Both the position numbers and the translations under genes were made by a program. From Persicaria tinctoria (lineage: Eukaryota; Streptophyta; Magnoliopsida; Caryophyllales; Polygonaceae): a stretch of DNA of 64,000 bases. The notes under the pieces are model-generated. The model was not told the DNA's origin. It worked only from the letters and a program-made list of their open reading frames with translations, and made no database searches. Location of the stretch: NCBI GenBank assembly GCA_037127255.1, contig JBANSL010000004.1, positions 21,087,967 to 21,151,966 of the forward strand, in the 5' to 3' direction. Below are positions 47,239 through 57,276 of the stretch, piece after piece. Positions within the stretch are counted from its first letter, which is position 1; the number at the start of each line of letters is the position of its first letter.

Positions 47239-49655
47239 TGTTATAGGAGGAAATCGAGTTTAAAATATAATAAAATAGATCAAACCAGATTCGTGCCCAC
47301 GCAAATGATTACAAGACTCCCTCCCGATGTAGTAGTGGGAAGTCAGGATCGATCCACGAGGAAGCGTGTCAGCGGATCCTAGGTAGCTGTAAATCTCACA
47401 GACAGAAAAGCAAACAAAAAGACAGAAGTAACAAAGAAACACGGAAAATAAAGCAAAAGCAGAACCTACTCGATATCGACTAAGAAGTACTCGATATCGA
47501 CTAAACTCGGCGACAACAGAAACTCAGCATCGACAAACAGAAACAGAAATCAAAGCAGACAACTCGATGTCGACAACTCTTCCTCGATATCGACAAGATT
47601 TGCTCGATATCGACAAAAACTCCCCGACGTCGAGTAAAGACAAAAACTTGAAATTGAAACTTTTCGAACTCAGAACGCAGATTTCGATGAAATAAATCAA
47701 TAAACTAAAATACTTCCAAGGCCAGGGTATCAACACCACAACGATAACCATGCAAAATAACACATAAAGGCATAAAAGATCATGTTTTTCATCAAATAAC
47801 TTTCGTTATTAACAAATAGGAATATAGAGGCTTTCGCATAAACCCTAATTGTTACTAATCCTTTTCACATAATTAACCCAAGTTGTATTAAGATCACTTT
47901 CGCTTCAATAACACAAACAAGGATCACCTTCAACTCTCGCAAAAGAATCATGCTTAATAGAAGATGAATTGCATAAAAAGATCAAACCTTTACCACATCA
48001 GCTTTCATGGCTACCGTCGGGCTCACCCCGACCCTAGAAGTGGGTGGACTACTCGCTCTTTATCATCAAGAAACTCATCAATAAACAAAAGGAAATAACT
48101 TGCATTAAATAAACCAAAGAAAGCTTACAACCAATCAAAGTCAAATCCGCTTTCGCCTTTCCAACTTCTCTCGCCACAAGCTCTCTCCTCTACTCTCTCT
48201 ATGTAACTAATTGTAACTAAAATTGAATCCTTAGAAATCAGCCCCTAAGAGCATGAGCAACCATGGGTTTTGGTCACCTTAAGGTTGCTAAAAGGTAAAC
48301 CCATGGTTGTGGGCTTTACCTTAAGGTAAGGGATTGGAAGAGGTTACCTTGGTAGAGAGAGGTAACCTCTTCCCTTTTGTAATTTTCTTTTCTTTTCTTT
48401 TTAATCAAAAAGTAAAGGAAAGATTTGATGCTACACATAATAAAGGGAAAGAAAAGGGGAAAATAAATTTGAAAAGGGGTAAGAGGTTTCCCCATTGTTG
48501 TAGAATAAACCTTTTATGATAAGGTAGAAAAAGTGAAAACAAATTTAAACAAAAAAACAAATGAGATGTAAAATTATGATAGGAAGAGAGAAAATAAAAT
48601 TGGTAAGAGGTTTCCCCATGGTTGTTGATGGTCTAAGGCCTTATTTACAGGCTTTCAATCCTTGCAAATCAAGGAAAGAAATCTATACCTATTTCCTAAA
48701 GATAGAATTAAATAAAGATAAAACATTAATTCTAAAGGAAAATAATTAAATATCTAAAATATCTTCATGTGTGGGTAAATCTTCTCTTCAAAGATAGAAC
48801 TTGATAGAACTTGGATAGGTTCTCGGACTCATTCGCTCTCAAAGCAAGCTAGCTCGACACAGACAGTCCAACAGCAACACGGCCCAGAAAAGCTTTCCTC
48901 GATATCGAGTAACGTCGTCGTCGACTTCGGTTTCACTAGTCTTCTCGAGTAACTTCTCTTCGACACTGGATCAGACATGCTATGCTGGTTTACTCGATAT
49001 CGAGTAAATTCGTCGATATCGAGTACATGGTGCTCGGTATGTCCTCTCTTCGGCTTCTCGATCCGGCGTTGCTTCCTCGAGCACAGGTGAGGCTTCTGAT
49101 CTTGGTCGATATCGAGTTAATTACTCGATATTGAGTAAAGTTCTGTACTCGAGTTGCCTTGTCCGCTCACCTTTGTCGATCTCGGCTTCAGAAGTAGAAC
49201 TCGTCTTGGGTTGTCCTTGATATCGAGTAACAGTCTTCGATATCGAGTAACTTTGTCAGCTCCCGGCTTCACTTGCCGATGTCTGGTGTCTCTGGCTCGA
49301 TTTTGGTCAACACTGGTAGGAATCGACTTTTGGTACTCGATATTGACTAAATGAGGTCGATATTGACTTGATGTTTTTGAGTCGATTTTCTTGCTTTCAG
49401 CTTGATTTGTCCTGGTTCCGCTGCTTCTTGACTTTGGACTTCTGTAGTTGACTTTCGAGCTTTTCTTCTTTTCTGAGAATTGTTGTAAATTGCCTTGAAT
49501 TCTGCGAATTTAAATAGAAACTAGTTTAGATTCCATAATTTGGCAAATAAGCATAAACTACATAGATTCTGTACTATTCTAACACAAATGTATGAAATGT
49601 ATGCAGAAAACGATATAAAAGTAAGTGTAAAACATGGCGAATTATGCTCACAACA
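47239..49655 (-). repeat. element A, 5' (promoter-side) LTR (right copy)
   Basis: 2417 bp including a 385-bp MITE. The TATA motif of the other LTR (CCTATAAATAAGG on minus) reads CCTGTAAATAAGG here, around 48640-48651, and the MITE begins a few bases downstream. TCGA-NN-TCGA clusters lie at 47466-47640 and 48898-49380. Confidence 0.92.
48249..48633. mobile_element. Tourist-like (PIF/Harbinger) MITE, 385 bp
   Basis: The ends GAGCATGAGCAACCATGGG and, inverted, GACCATCAACAACCATGGG form terminal repeats of about 20 bp. The flanking TAA at 48246-48248 and 48634-48636 is the usual 3-bp Tourist target. The left A LTR preserves the empty site (CCCCTAAGGCC). Inner motifs such as AAGAGGTTTCCCCAT recur. 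No coding. Confidence 0.92.
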
Positions 49656-49660
49656 AGGTT

Positions 49661-49712
49661 CACCTTCATTAGACGTGAGATCGGAATGCTTAACATGGAT
49701 GCACTTTCGTAG
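49661..49712 (+). pseudogene. copia Pol C-terminal end after the A insertion
   Basis: The sequence continues from 30432 across the AGGTT duplication and ends with IGMLNMDALS before TAG, the usual end of Sirevirus Pol. Confidence 0.8.
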
Positions 49713-50118
49713 GGGTAGCTTTCCCTTTACGAAAGATAAATTCTACTCAGTGTCAAGACCTTTGAGATTTATGTCAAAGTTTGTGAACTGAATGGTAGAG
49801 CACATTTAACGGATCATATATTTGGTTAATATCTTTTTAGATATTTGATCAAATATAGTTTTAATGATTTTTAACCTTCTTTATGCATTACACATTTTAT
49901 TTTCCAAAAATCTTATATCCGAGTATATTTATTTATGGGGAAAATATTTTTTTCCGGAAATATTTCCTCTTGAATTTGAAATGTGAAAAGATGGTTTGAA
50001 TTTTGAAATTTTGTCAAATCAAATCTTTTAATTTTTGGCAGTAGTGTCATGATTATCTCCATTGGAACCCTAAACCCGTCCCATCGACTTACCCTCTTGT
50101 CCCTTTTTAAACCACACA
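49713..50118 (+). other. copia spacer between Pol and the 3' ORF
   Basis: AT-rich stretch without ORFs of note. Such a spacer separates pol from the extra ORF in Sirevirus-type elements. Confidence 0.45.
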
Positions 50119-51291
50119 TTTTACCCTAACTCCCCCTCCTCCTCCCCCGTCTCCGAAGAAGCGCAAAGCCACTAAAGCAAAACCTCCATCTCCCAAGCGC
50201 TCAAGGAAAGCCACTCTCAGAAGCTTTGACGCGCCTGCCAAGACTACTGCTCCCACAAAAGCTCGAAGAAAGAACGTCGATCCGCCTGCACTTATCCAGG
50301 TAAACCAATCCTTACCCTCCTCATGGTTTGAGAATGCTGAGATGGCTGGAAAGTGGGTAGATGAGTTTAGAACTCGTAAGCTTTGTTGTTCCGATTTCAT
50401 TGATCTTGATTTTTTGGAAGCTTTGAACCTACCCTGCATCTCTTTCATCAAACAAACCTCTGCCTAGACCCTTCTGAATCTTGAATCCGTATACTACCCC
50501 CAACTCACCCGTCTATTTTACATAAACCTTAAAGCCAAACACACTGTTGATGGTTGGTCTTTGAATCACTCATCAAGGGTGTTAGAATCACCTTCAACTC
50601 CATTAACTTCACTGATCTCCTTGGCCTTCCTAAACCTTGTCCACCCTCTCCCGAAACCCCCACAAAAGAACAGTGCGTTGCTCTTGCCCGTTCCAAATAC
50701 TTGCTCCCCGAAGCATCAAACAGCACCACCAAACAGCTTACCCACTCGTCCCTCACACTCGAGGCAAAAATCATCTTCAACATCATTGTGAGATGCCTCT
50801 TACCCCGAATTAACTTTGGCTCCCTACTCACTGACAACGCTATGGTCCTTTTATACCGAATTTTGAATGGCCATGATCTTGATCTGGCCAATACCATCCT
50901 AGGATCCATGGCTCACACCCACAAAGCCAGAAAAGGAACTCCCCTCCCATTCGCAAACCTTTTAACCCATGTTTTCAAAGCTTCTGAAATCGATTTCAAA
51001 AATTAAGAACAACAGCATCATATGGGTAAATTCGACTCCAAGAGTTTTGAGAAGATTGGCATCACTCAGTCCCCCCAAGGGACTTGGAGTCTTACCTCTC
51101 CCTCAAAAACTCTTCCCACTGCCTCTGGCATTGATGAGCGCATGGAAAACCTAGAGTTGGGTTTGGAGGAAGTTTGCCTAGACATCAAGGAGTTACATAG
51201 AGATTTTTCGCTGGATATGGGCGGGGTGGCTAAGTTGTTGCATGAGCTGAAGTTGCTGTTCACGGATGGTGCTTTTGATGATGAATCCTAA
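50119..51291 (+). pseudogene. copia 3' accessory ORF (putative plant transposon protein domain)
   Basis: The sense-strand frame from about 50137 codes for a Pro- and Lys-rich N terminus with nuclear-localisation-like PKKRKATKAKPPSPKRSRK. It continues through SLPSSWFENAEMAGKWVDEF to a TAG near 50466. The frame changes near 50554. The longest part (50554-51006) has GVRITFNSINFTDLLGLPKP and LEAKIIFNIIVRCLLPRINF, which I recognise as the putative plant transposon protein domain found downstream of retroelement pol genes. A last stretch to 51291 is a leucine/glutamate-rich coiled-coil candidate (ERMENLELGLEEVCLDIKEL). At least two stops and one frameshift inactivate it. The role is unknown; an envelope-like assignment has no support here because I see no signal or membrane segment. 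Confidence 0.65.
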
Positions 51292-51622
51292 ATCCCTACC
51301 CTACCCTAACCCATAATATAAACACTACTGGTTTTGGTTACTGTTTTAAAACTTTTGGTTATTGTTTTATCCTCCTCCCTTTGTTGAAAGACAAAAAGAG
51401 GGAGATGGTTTGATGGTTTAGACTTTGAAACTGCTGTGAACCAAGGGTCTTGGAAGACCTTGTTTTGTTTTGCTTTTGTTGGATGTTTTCTTTGGCTTTA
51501 AAAAACTTATGATCCAACATTTGTCTAACTCATGCACGTACTTAGTCCGATTTTGCTTATAATTTATTTGCTTGACTAAGTTACAGGGATGCACAAGTTT
51601 TGTCTTTCATCAAGGGGGAGAT
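51292..51622 (+). other. copia 3' UTR with polypurine tracts
   Basis: CAAGGGGGAGAT at 51611-51622 abuts the 3' LTR. A second purine tract, GACAAAAAGAGGGAGATGG, lies at about 51388. Repeated purine tracts sharing GGGAGAT are a Sirevirus habit. Confidence 0.65.
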
Positions 51623-52679
51623 TGATAACTCCACTCCCTTGATGAAAATCGGAAATGGTTTCAAAGGCTTTGACACATGGCCTGTGTTAAAGGTCTTGAA
51701 GCTACAGCTGTGTTGATGAAACACAAAACCTGTATTATGTGCATATTTTGTCCGAATGTAATTATTATATATTTCCAGATATTATCATATATTCTATACA
51801 CTAACATTGCAGTAAGATATTTCGAATTGAAATCTCCTTCCTTAAGCTAAAGGACAAGAAGATCAAATCTGGTGGATCATGGCTTCCGAGTTTCCCCAAA
51901 TAGAAGATTGTGAAGATTCCTTCTCATGCCATGATCTGTTCTAGCCGTTGAAGAAGATCCTTAGGCGCCGATTTGATTTTATATAAAAAGGAGATGAAGG
52001 GAAGACAGACACACAATCGTTGAACACAAGCTTTCATTCACACTCAAGCCTTCAAGTCAATCTATCTTCTTTGTGTTCTCTCTGCTAGTAGTTAAGAGTC
52101 GTATCTTTTATTTCAAAGCATTTGAGAGTTACATAGTGAGCTTATAGGATATATTTCGAGAGAGTGTTATACTCGAGAGTTTGTAACTCAGGAAGTGGAC
52201 ACTAGGCGATTGATTCACGAAGTGTAAGAGGATTGTACTAGATAGTTGAGAGTTGTGGGGACTCTTCTAGATTGGTCTAGGACTCCAAGGGAACGTGAGT
52301 TGACTAGATTGCAATTGTATAGGAGAGAGGCTTCTCGGTAAGCTATTAGAATCCTAAGTCTTGTGAATCAATAAAGCCGGTTGAATCCTAGGGTTGTGGA
52401 AGAACCCTAGGCGAGGACGTAGGCCAAGTTCGTGCCGAACCTCGTCAACAATTCATTGTGTCCTTTACTTATCGCTTTACCATATTTCCGCACTTGTTTC
52501 GAATTGTATAACCTTTTTGTGATTCAGGTTTTCTAGAGGAAAGAATTACGTCTAATCTCAAAGGGTTTTGCAAGCGTTTCAAAAGTCTTGAGATTATCTG
52601 CGAAAAGTTGGCATACTCTATTCAACCCACCCTTCTATAGTATCTTTATATTACTTTGTTATACATTATCGAACCTTCA
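51623..52679 (+). repeat. copia 3' LTR
   Basis: 1057 bp from TGATAACTCC to ACCTTCA. It is followed by CTTGG, the right target duplication. Confidence 0.92.
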
Positions 52680-52906
52680 CTTGGATTGCAAGATTCGAAC
52701 GAAGGTATCCAACCTTTGAAACAGTTGTTACACAATGTGTTCGTGTGTGTGTTTGTATGATATATTTCTTCTCTAATTGCTCTTCAAAGTCTAATATTAA
52801 TCATTGTATGATACTATGATTGCTCTCAAGATATCTCTTCATTCAATTTATAAGTGGTTTTTAATTTTTCAAACTCCACCTAGGATAAAAAAAAGTAATG
52901 TCAAAC

Positions 52907-53225
52907 TCCACCTACAATATCTTAACTGAGGACCTAGTTGGAGTAGGAGATCTCGATCAAACACTTGCTAGAATATCTCAACTAAGGTGCTAGTTGGAGG
53001 AGGAGTACTCGATCAAACACCAGCTAGAATATCTCGACTGAGGTGCTAGTTGGAGGAGGAGAACTCGATCAAACATTAGCTATAATATCTCAACTAAGGT
53101 GCTAGTTGGAGGAGGAGAACTCGATCAAACACCAGCTAGAATATCTCAACTAAGGTGCTACATTGGAGGAGGTCAAACACCATCTAAAATATCTCAAATA
53201 AAGGTGCTTGTTGGAGGAGATCACG
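52907..53225. repeat. 56-bp minisatellite, about 5.5 copies
   Basis: Units start AATATCTCAACTAAGGTGCT and continue through GTTGGAGGAGGA and CTCGATCAAACACCAGCTAG. They begin at about 52916, 52972, 53028, 53084 and 53140, an exact 56-bp period. The last unit is shortened and diverged. Confidence 0.9.
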
Positions 53226-53460
53226 GGGCTAACACCCTTTGACTTTCTAATAGAAATAGGTCTCCACTAATTGATAACCATAATATAAATACACTAGCTA
53301 GCATTTCCACAATACATGTACATCACACATTCTTCTACTTCTCCAATGTCTTCTAAGTGTGGCTTGAATTTTAGTAGAAGAGGATGTGCAATTGTGTCGT
53401 ATATATCTTGATGTTTCTCAATATCCAATCAATGGTATTAATAAATAAATAAAAGATGCA

Positions 53461-54474
53461 ATGTGGGAGAGGATTGCTTTTGCTTACAATGAAGGGAAGA
53501 CTGCGGAAAGAGTAAGAACCAATCAATCCCTTCAAAACTGATTTTCTGATCTATGTTTACCAATCAATAAACTCTGTGGCCATGTTCGTCAAATTGAGCA
53601 TCAAAATCCTAGTGGTGCATCCGAAGCATATATTGCAAGTACCATATAATTATAAACTCTACTATTGTTTACTTTTATTCCTTGAAACGGGTTTACTTTT
53701 ATTCCAACTATTAATGTATCAAATACTTCTTATTGCTTCGTGTTTTAGTTAAAGGAAGCCAAAGAATCTCTACTAGATGATCCCACTTATAAGAGGAAAA
53801 GGTTTAAGTTTGATCACGTATGACCCATTTTGAAAGATGTTGAAAAATTGCTTGACAATGCTATCGGACAAGTCGCTAAACCACATAGGAGAAAGGATTC
53901 ATTAGTAGGATATCAAGCAGGTTCTCACACATCAAATATATATGAAACTCCAACAGTTTGTGTTGATATCGATGCAGATGAAGATGAGAAAGAGTACATC
54001 AATGATGAAGTTACTTCAAAAGGACGTCCAACGGGAACGAAAATGGCAAAGGTAACAAGGAAAGTTGTCGATGACAGAAAACGACGTTATGAAAAGATCA
54101 TGGCGGATAACCAAGTGATGAAAGATTTACTTGAAAAGAACAGGATGGAGAAAGCAAGCTTTGCTTCTAAGATTGAGCATTACACATCAACCAAATTGAA
54201 TATCCAACGCCAACATGATGAAGATAAAATCATGCTAACGAATTCTGATTCCATAATTGATCCAATGGCATGAGATTACTTGAATATGGAAAGGCGGAAA
54301 TTATGCAACGAAGAGCTCATTGAAGCAGAACTATCTGCTACATACTCCCAGTGTCCTTTGGCATCACCGACTCCATTTGGTTATGGTAACTTTAATCAAT
54401 TCCAAAGTAAGTCAGAAGTTGCATGTGATAATGAAAATCTTGGTATTGAAAATTATGACTATTGTAAATTTTGA
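53461..54474 (+). pseudogene. Harbinger partner ORF remnant (Myb/NAM-associated-like protein)
   Basis: Starting at 53461 the frame reads MWERIAFAYNEGKTAERVRT then LPINKLCGHVRQIEHQNPSGA, which is the DNA-binding and NAM-associated region of the second protein of PIF/Harbinger elements. A probable intron lies between about 53638 and 53750. Then come FKFDHV, a TGA at 53821 where the family has Trp, and PILKDVEKLLDNAIGQ. The main open part (53830-54273) ends in a Lys/Glu-rich coiled coil, RRYEKIMADNQVMKDLLEKN. A second stop at 54271 precedes the last piece, 54280-54474. An internal stop also falls in the first part. Related host genes of this family exist, but the decay argues for a transposon relic. 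Confidence 0.65.
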
Positions 54475-55900
54475 ACGAGCAATGACAAATATATGCATGA
54501 AGATGATCAAAGTGATAGCTTTGAAACAGGAAATGGTTATGAAGAGAGTAATGCGATCTGCCAAAATATTAAATGTTGATTATGATTCAATAGTTGGTTG
54601 TTTCATTTTGTATTTTTTTTTCTTCTTTAGTACTTTAAGTAACTTAATATTTATTGTTTATGAAAATTTTGATGAATCTATAATATAAAAGATTAATGTC
54701 ATTTTCTAAAAATATTATTTATGCAATAATGATTCAAATACGTCAAATATTATAGTTGACGATGCCATAAAAATAGGCCTATTAATTAACAAGGACATGA
54801 TGTCATAAATAGGCCACCCAACGCAAAAGACGTTTGGTCCCTCTGCAAGGTTCATTGCGAACAAAGTACCTAGTTAGACCCTAGCCAGGCTCCTCACCCT
54901 AAGGATTCTCAGTTTCGATCGCCTCGCGATCAAGATAATTAATGTAAGCATGCGCAGAAATCATGACAGGTCCCACCAATCCCTCGTGGCCTTGTAAGGC
55001 CCCAAACAAGCAGCTCGCTGGGTCAAGCACCTCTCCTCTAACAGTGCCACGTGTAATACCTAGTTCCCTGGCATGAGGGCATGCATTGCACGTGTCCCCT
55101 GTTAAACCACGAGGTTGCCAACAAGCTGGTCGTTTGGCCTCCCTATAAATACCCCCCTTCAGCCTCAAAGAGAGGGATCCGATTGAAGAGAAAAGAAGAA
55201 GTGCTATGAATATCTCCCTGACCTAAAACCCCCGAATTTGAGTTCTTAAGGTCTTTGATCAGAGAAGAACGTTCTTAAAATAAGAACATCGCATGACTTT
55301 CTCTAAAGACGACGATTGAACAGTAAACTAACTCATCGCGAGCCAAACTTACCACCTCCATCGCTTGGGCTAATAAGTATATAATCTGATCATCACCCCC
55401 CTCGGATAAGGCTCGCAGGTATTTAAAGACATTTTGTCATTATGATGAGGTAATAAGTATAGGTGAAATTCCATAAACGCTTCAATAGTCATATCGAAGA
55501 ATTCTTAAATATCCTTACAATGCTACAACTTTTATTTTTAATTAAAAATCATAACTATATAATATATAGGTTTATAATTGTATTATTTATAGATTTACAT
55601 AAATATTAATCAATTAAAAATAAATAAATAAATAACAATTGGACTTCCAAAAGCGGAAGCGAAATTTGGCCTTTCTTTTGGAAATAAGTCAAAAACAAAA
55701 ATGCTAAAATGGGTATTGACCTAGGGTGGGAACAAAATTAGGCAAAAAAAAAGAGTGGTAGCCCTGTCCACACGTTAGCAAACCTGAACCAGAGCTGAAT
55801 GAAACAAATGTACATGCATGATGAGGGAACCATTGTTGGAAAATGATTAATGTAAATGGCCAAGAGTTTTAAATAAAACATAAAAAGAAATCAAGTGTCC
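54475..55900. other. intergenic with possible LTR fragment
   Basis: At about 54800-55440 the base composition shifts. A promoter-like CCTATAAATACCCCCC (55141-55156) is followed by a leader-like stretch, as in LTR U3-R junctions. No primer site, partner LTR or target duplication is found. The rest is AT-rich with nothing recognised. Confidence 0.35.
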
Positions 55901-56545
55901 TGCTCAGTTAACCACTCAAGATCAACATAAGAATGTTGATACAACATCAAGCATTATATGCTTTTACTTACTGTGATAACTCATCATGGCAGGAAAAAGT
56001 CTATCCAAACATAAGCCACCATCATGACAATGTTTAATAACATCTCTTTAAGGAAAATATTATCAGAATCATAAAACGTTTAGGATTAGCAAACAAATCG
56101 TTTCAATCAGCAGATCCATATATGCACTGTATTCATGCCCATATGTTAGAAAGCTATTTCACAGGGAATAAATAGTGCAGTTGTACATACATCTAGGGAA
56201 GATGGGGTAAACCTTTTGGAGAGTCATAAATGTTAATGGGATAGTGGAAATAGTTGAGGGAAGTATCCGAAATGTACTGTTCAGGTAACCGCTCAGGATC
56301 GACACAAGAATGTCGACGCATCATAAAGCATTATTTGAATGCTTTTACAGATGGGAGAATATCATTATGATCATGACAATGAAAATCCCTCAATGAAAGT
56401 TACTGGAGTTCAGAAATTAAACTACAAAATCAAATATTTTCAGCAAAAAAGATAATCACATAAAAAATGCATGAAGAGAAATTGGCCGGATATGAGTTGG
56501 AAATTAATGCATTGCTTAGGTAACCGCTCAGGTCTGACATGTACG
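55901..56545. repeat. three dispersed copies of a 30-70 bp motif
   Basis: A motif centred on GTAACCGCTCAGGATCGACA occurs at about 55908-55970 (diverged), 56278-56350 and, shortened, 56516-56540. The first two also share AAGCATTAT and TGCTTTTAC further on. The spacing is irregular (about 370 and 235 bp), so it is not a tandem array. No identity assigned. Confidence 0.6.
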
Positions 56546-57276
56546 TTGAGGGATTCACCAAACCTTGTGACAAGGCTCTCCTAACATGTGACATCATCAT
56601 TGCAATGGCGTATCTTATAATAAAGTTAAAATCATTTGTAAAAATGGCAAGCGAAGGTATCGTTCAACAAAAACAAAACAATGCATTTCAAGACGCCTCT
56701 GGAAAACAATACCTTGAGATTAAAATTGTCGAAAAAATAGCCAAATGGCGGTATCTGTCCATGCTCCGAACGAATTTCCTCTTCAAAGGAGTTGGTGAAT
56801 GTTTTGCACGTCATTCAAACCTGCGTTCTACTGCTCGTATCCCTATCAAACCTGGTTGAGCTTGGAGTCTCTTCCGACATACTTGCCCTCGAAGATGAGC
56901 TCTTACACGAAACAACTCCTGCACAAACCCTAGGTTGGTTAATATAAGAGAGCGACATATCCATAAAGTCCGCCAATAAAGTAGTAGAGAAAGAGTTGAA
57001 ACCATGAATACCTACCGGTGAGAGTAAAGGAAAAAAGATCATAGGTTAAAAAATATAAGTAAAAGATCATAGGTTGAAAAATGAAAAAAGAGTATAAATG
57101 TTGTCTAATTTAGTTAGTAAAGGAAACATAAGTAATGTAAAAGATCATAGGTTAAAAAAGAAACTTATAACCCAAAAGAAAGTGTTAAAAAAAAACACAA
57201 CAACCTTGTCAGTGACAAGGTGTCAATTACACTGGTCCACGGAAAAAAAAATTCCAACCAAAAAAGAAAGTGTCAG
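56546..57276. other. intergenic, unassigned ORFs
   Basis: A plus ORF (56539-56859) and an opposing minus ORF (56815-57042) overlap partly. Neither resembles a family I know, and both may be chance. The right end becomes A-rich repeat continuing beyond the CACTA element. Confidence 0.3.

Larger units (their letters stand above)
30433..49655 (-). mobile_element. element A: Athila-like Ty3/gypsy retrotransposon without RT, RNase H or integrase core
   Basis: The element runs on the minus strand. The promoter-side LTR is 47239-49655, then come a tRNA-Asp primer site, Gag and protease (47155-44606), the insertion of B, the linker and GPF tail (34904-34231), a 1.5-kb non-coding tract, a purine tract and the far LTR 30433-32719. 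The ends are TG...CA and the target duplication AGGTT is exact. Without B the element is about 9.6 kb. No reverse transcriptase, RNase H or integrase catalytic sequence lies anywhere between protease and tail. Three in-frame TAA codons and a frameshift show decay. Confidence 0.92.
25442..52679 (+). mobile_element. Ty1/copia retrotransposon, Sirevirus-like, defective, host of the nested insertions
   Basis: Two related LTRs (25442-26508 and 51623-52679) start TGATAACTCC and end ACCTTCA. Flanking 5-mers are TTTGG and CTTGG, a target duplication differing by one transition. A tRNA-iMet primer site follows the left LTR and a CAAGGGGGAGA polypurine tract precedes the right one. Excluding the A insertion the element is about 8 kb. 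Gag, protease, integrase, RNase H and an extra 3' ORF are all in plus orientation but broken. Gag type, the extra ORF and multiple purine tracts point to the Sirevirus lineage. Confidence 0.9.

Noticed and set aside
50107..50909. Minus-strand ORFs over the copia 3' region
   Set aside because: The sense strand carries the recognisable domain; the antisense ORFs have none.
54899..55168. Minus-strand ORF of 89 aa
   Set aside because: It lies over a TATA-bearing LTR-like stretch read on the opposite strand, and no domain is recognised.
56539..57042. Possible small gene from opposing ORFs
   Set aside because: No recognised domain, no consistent splice model, and the overlapping ORFs on both strands suggest chance.
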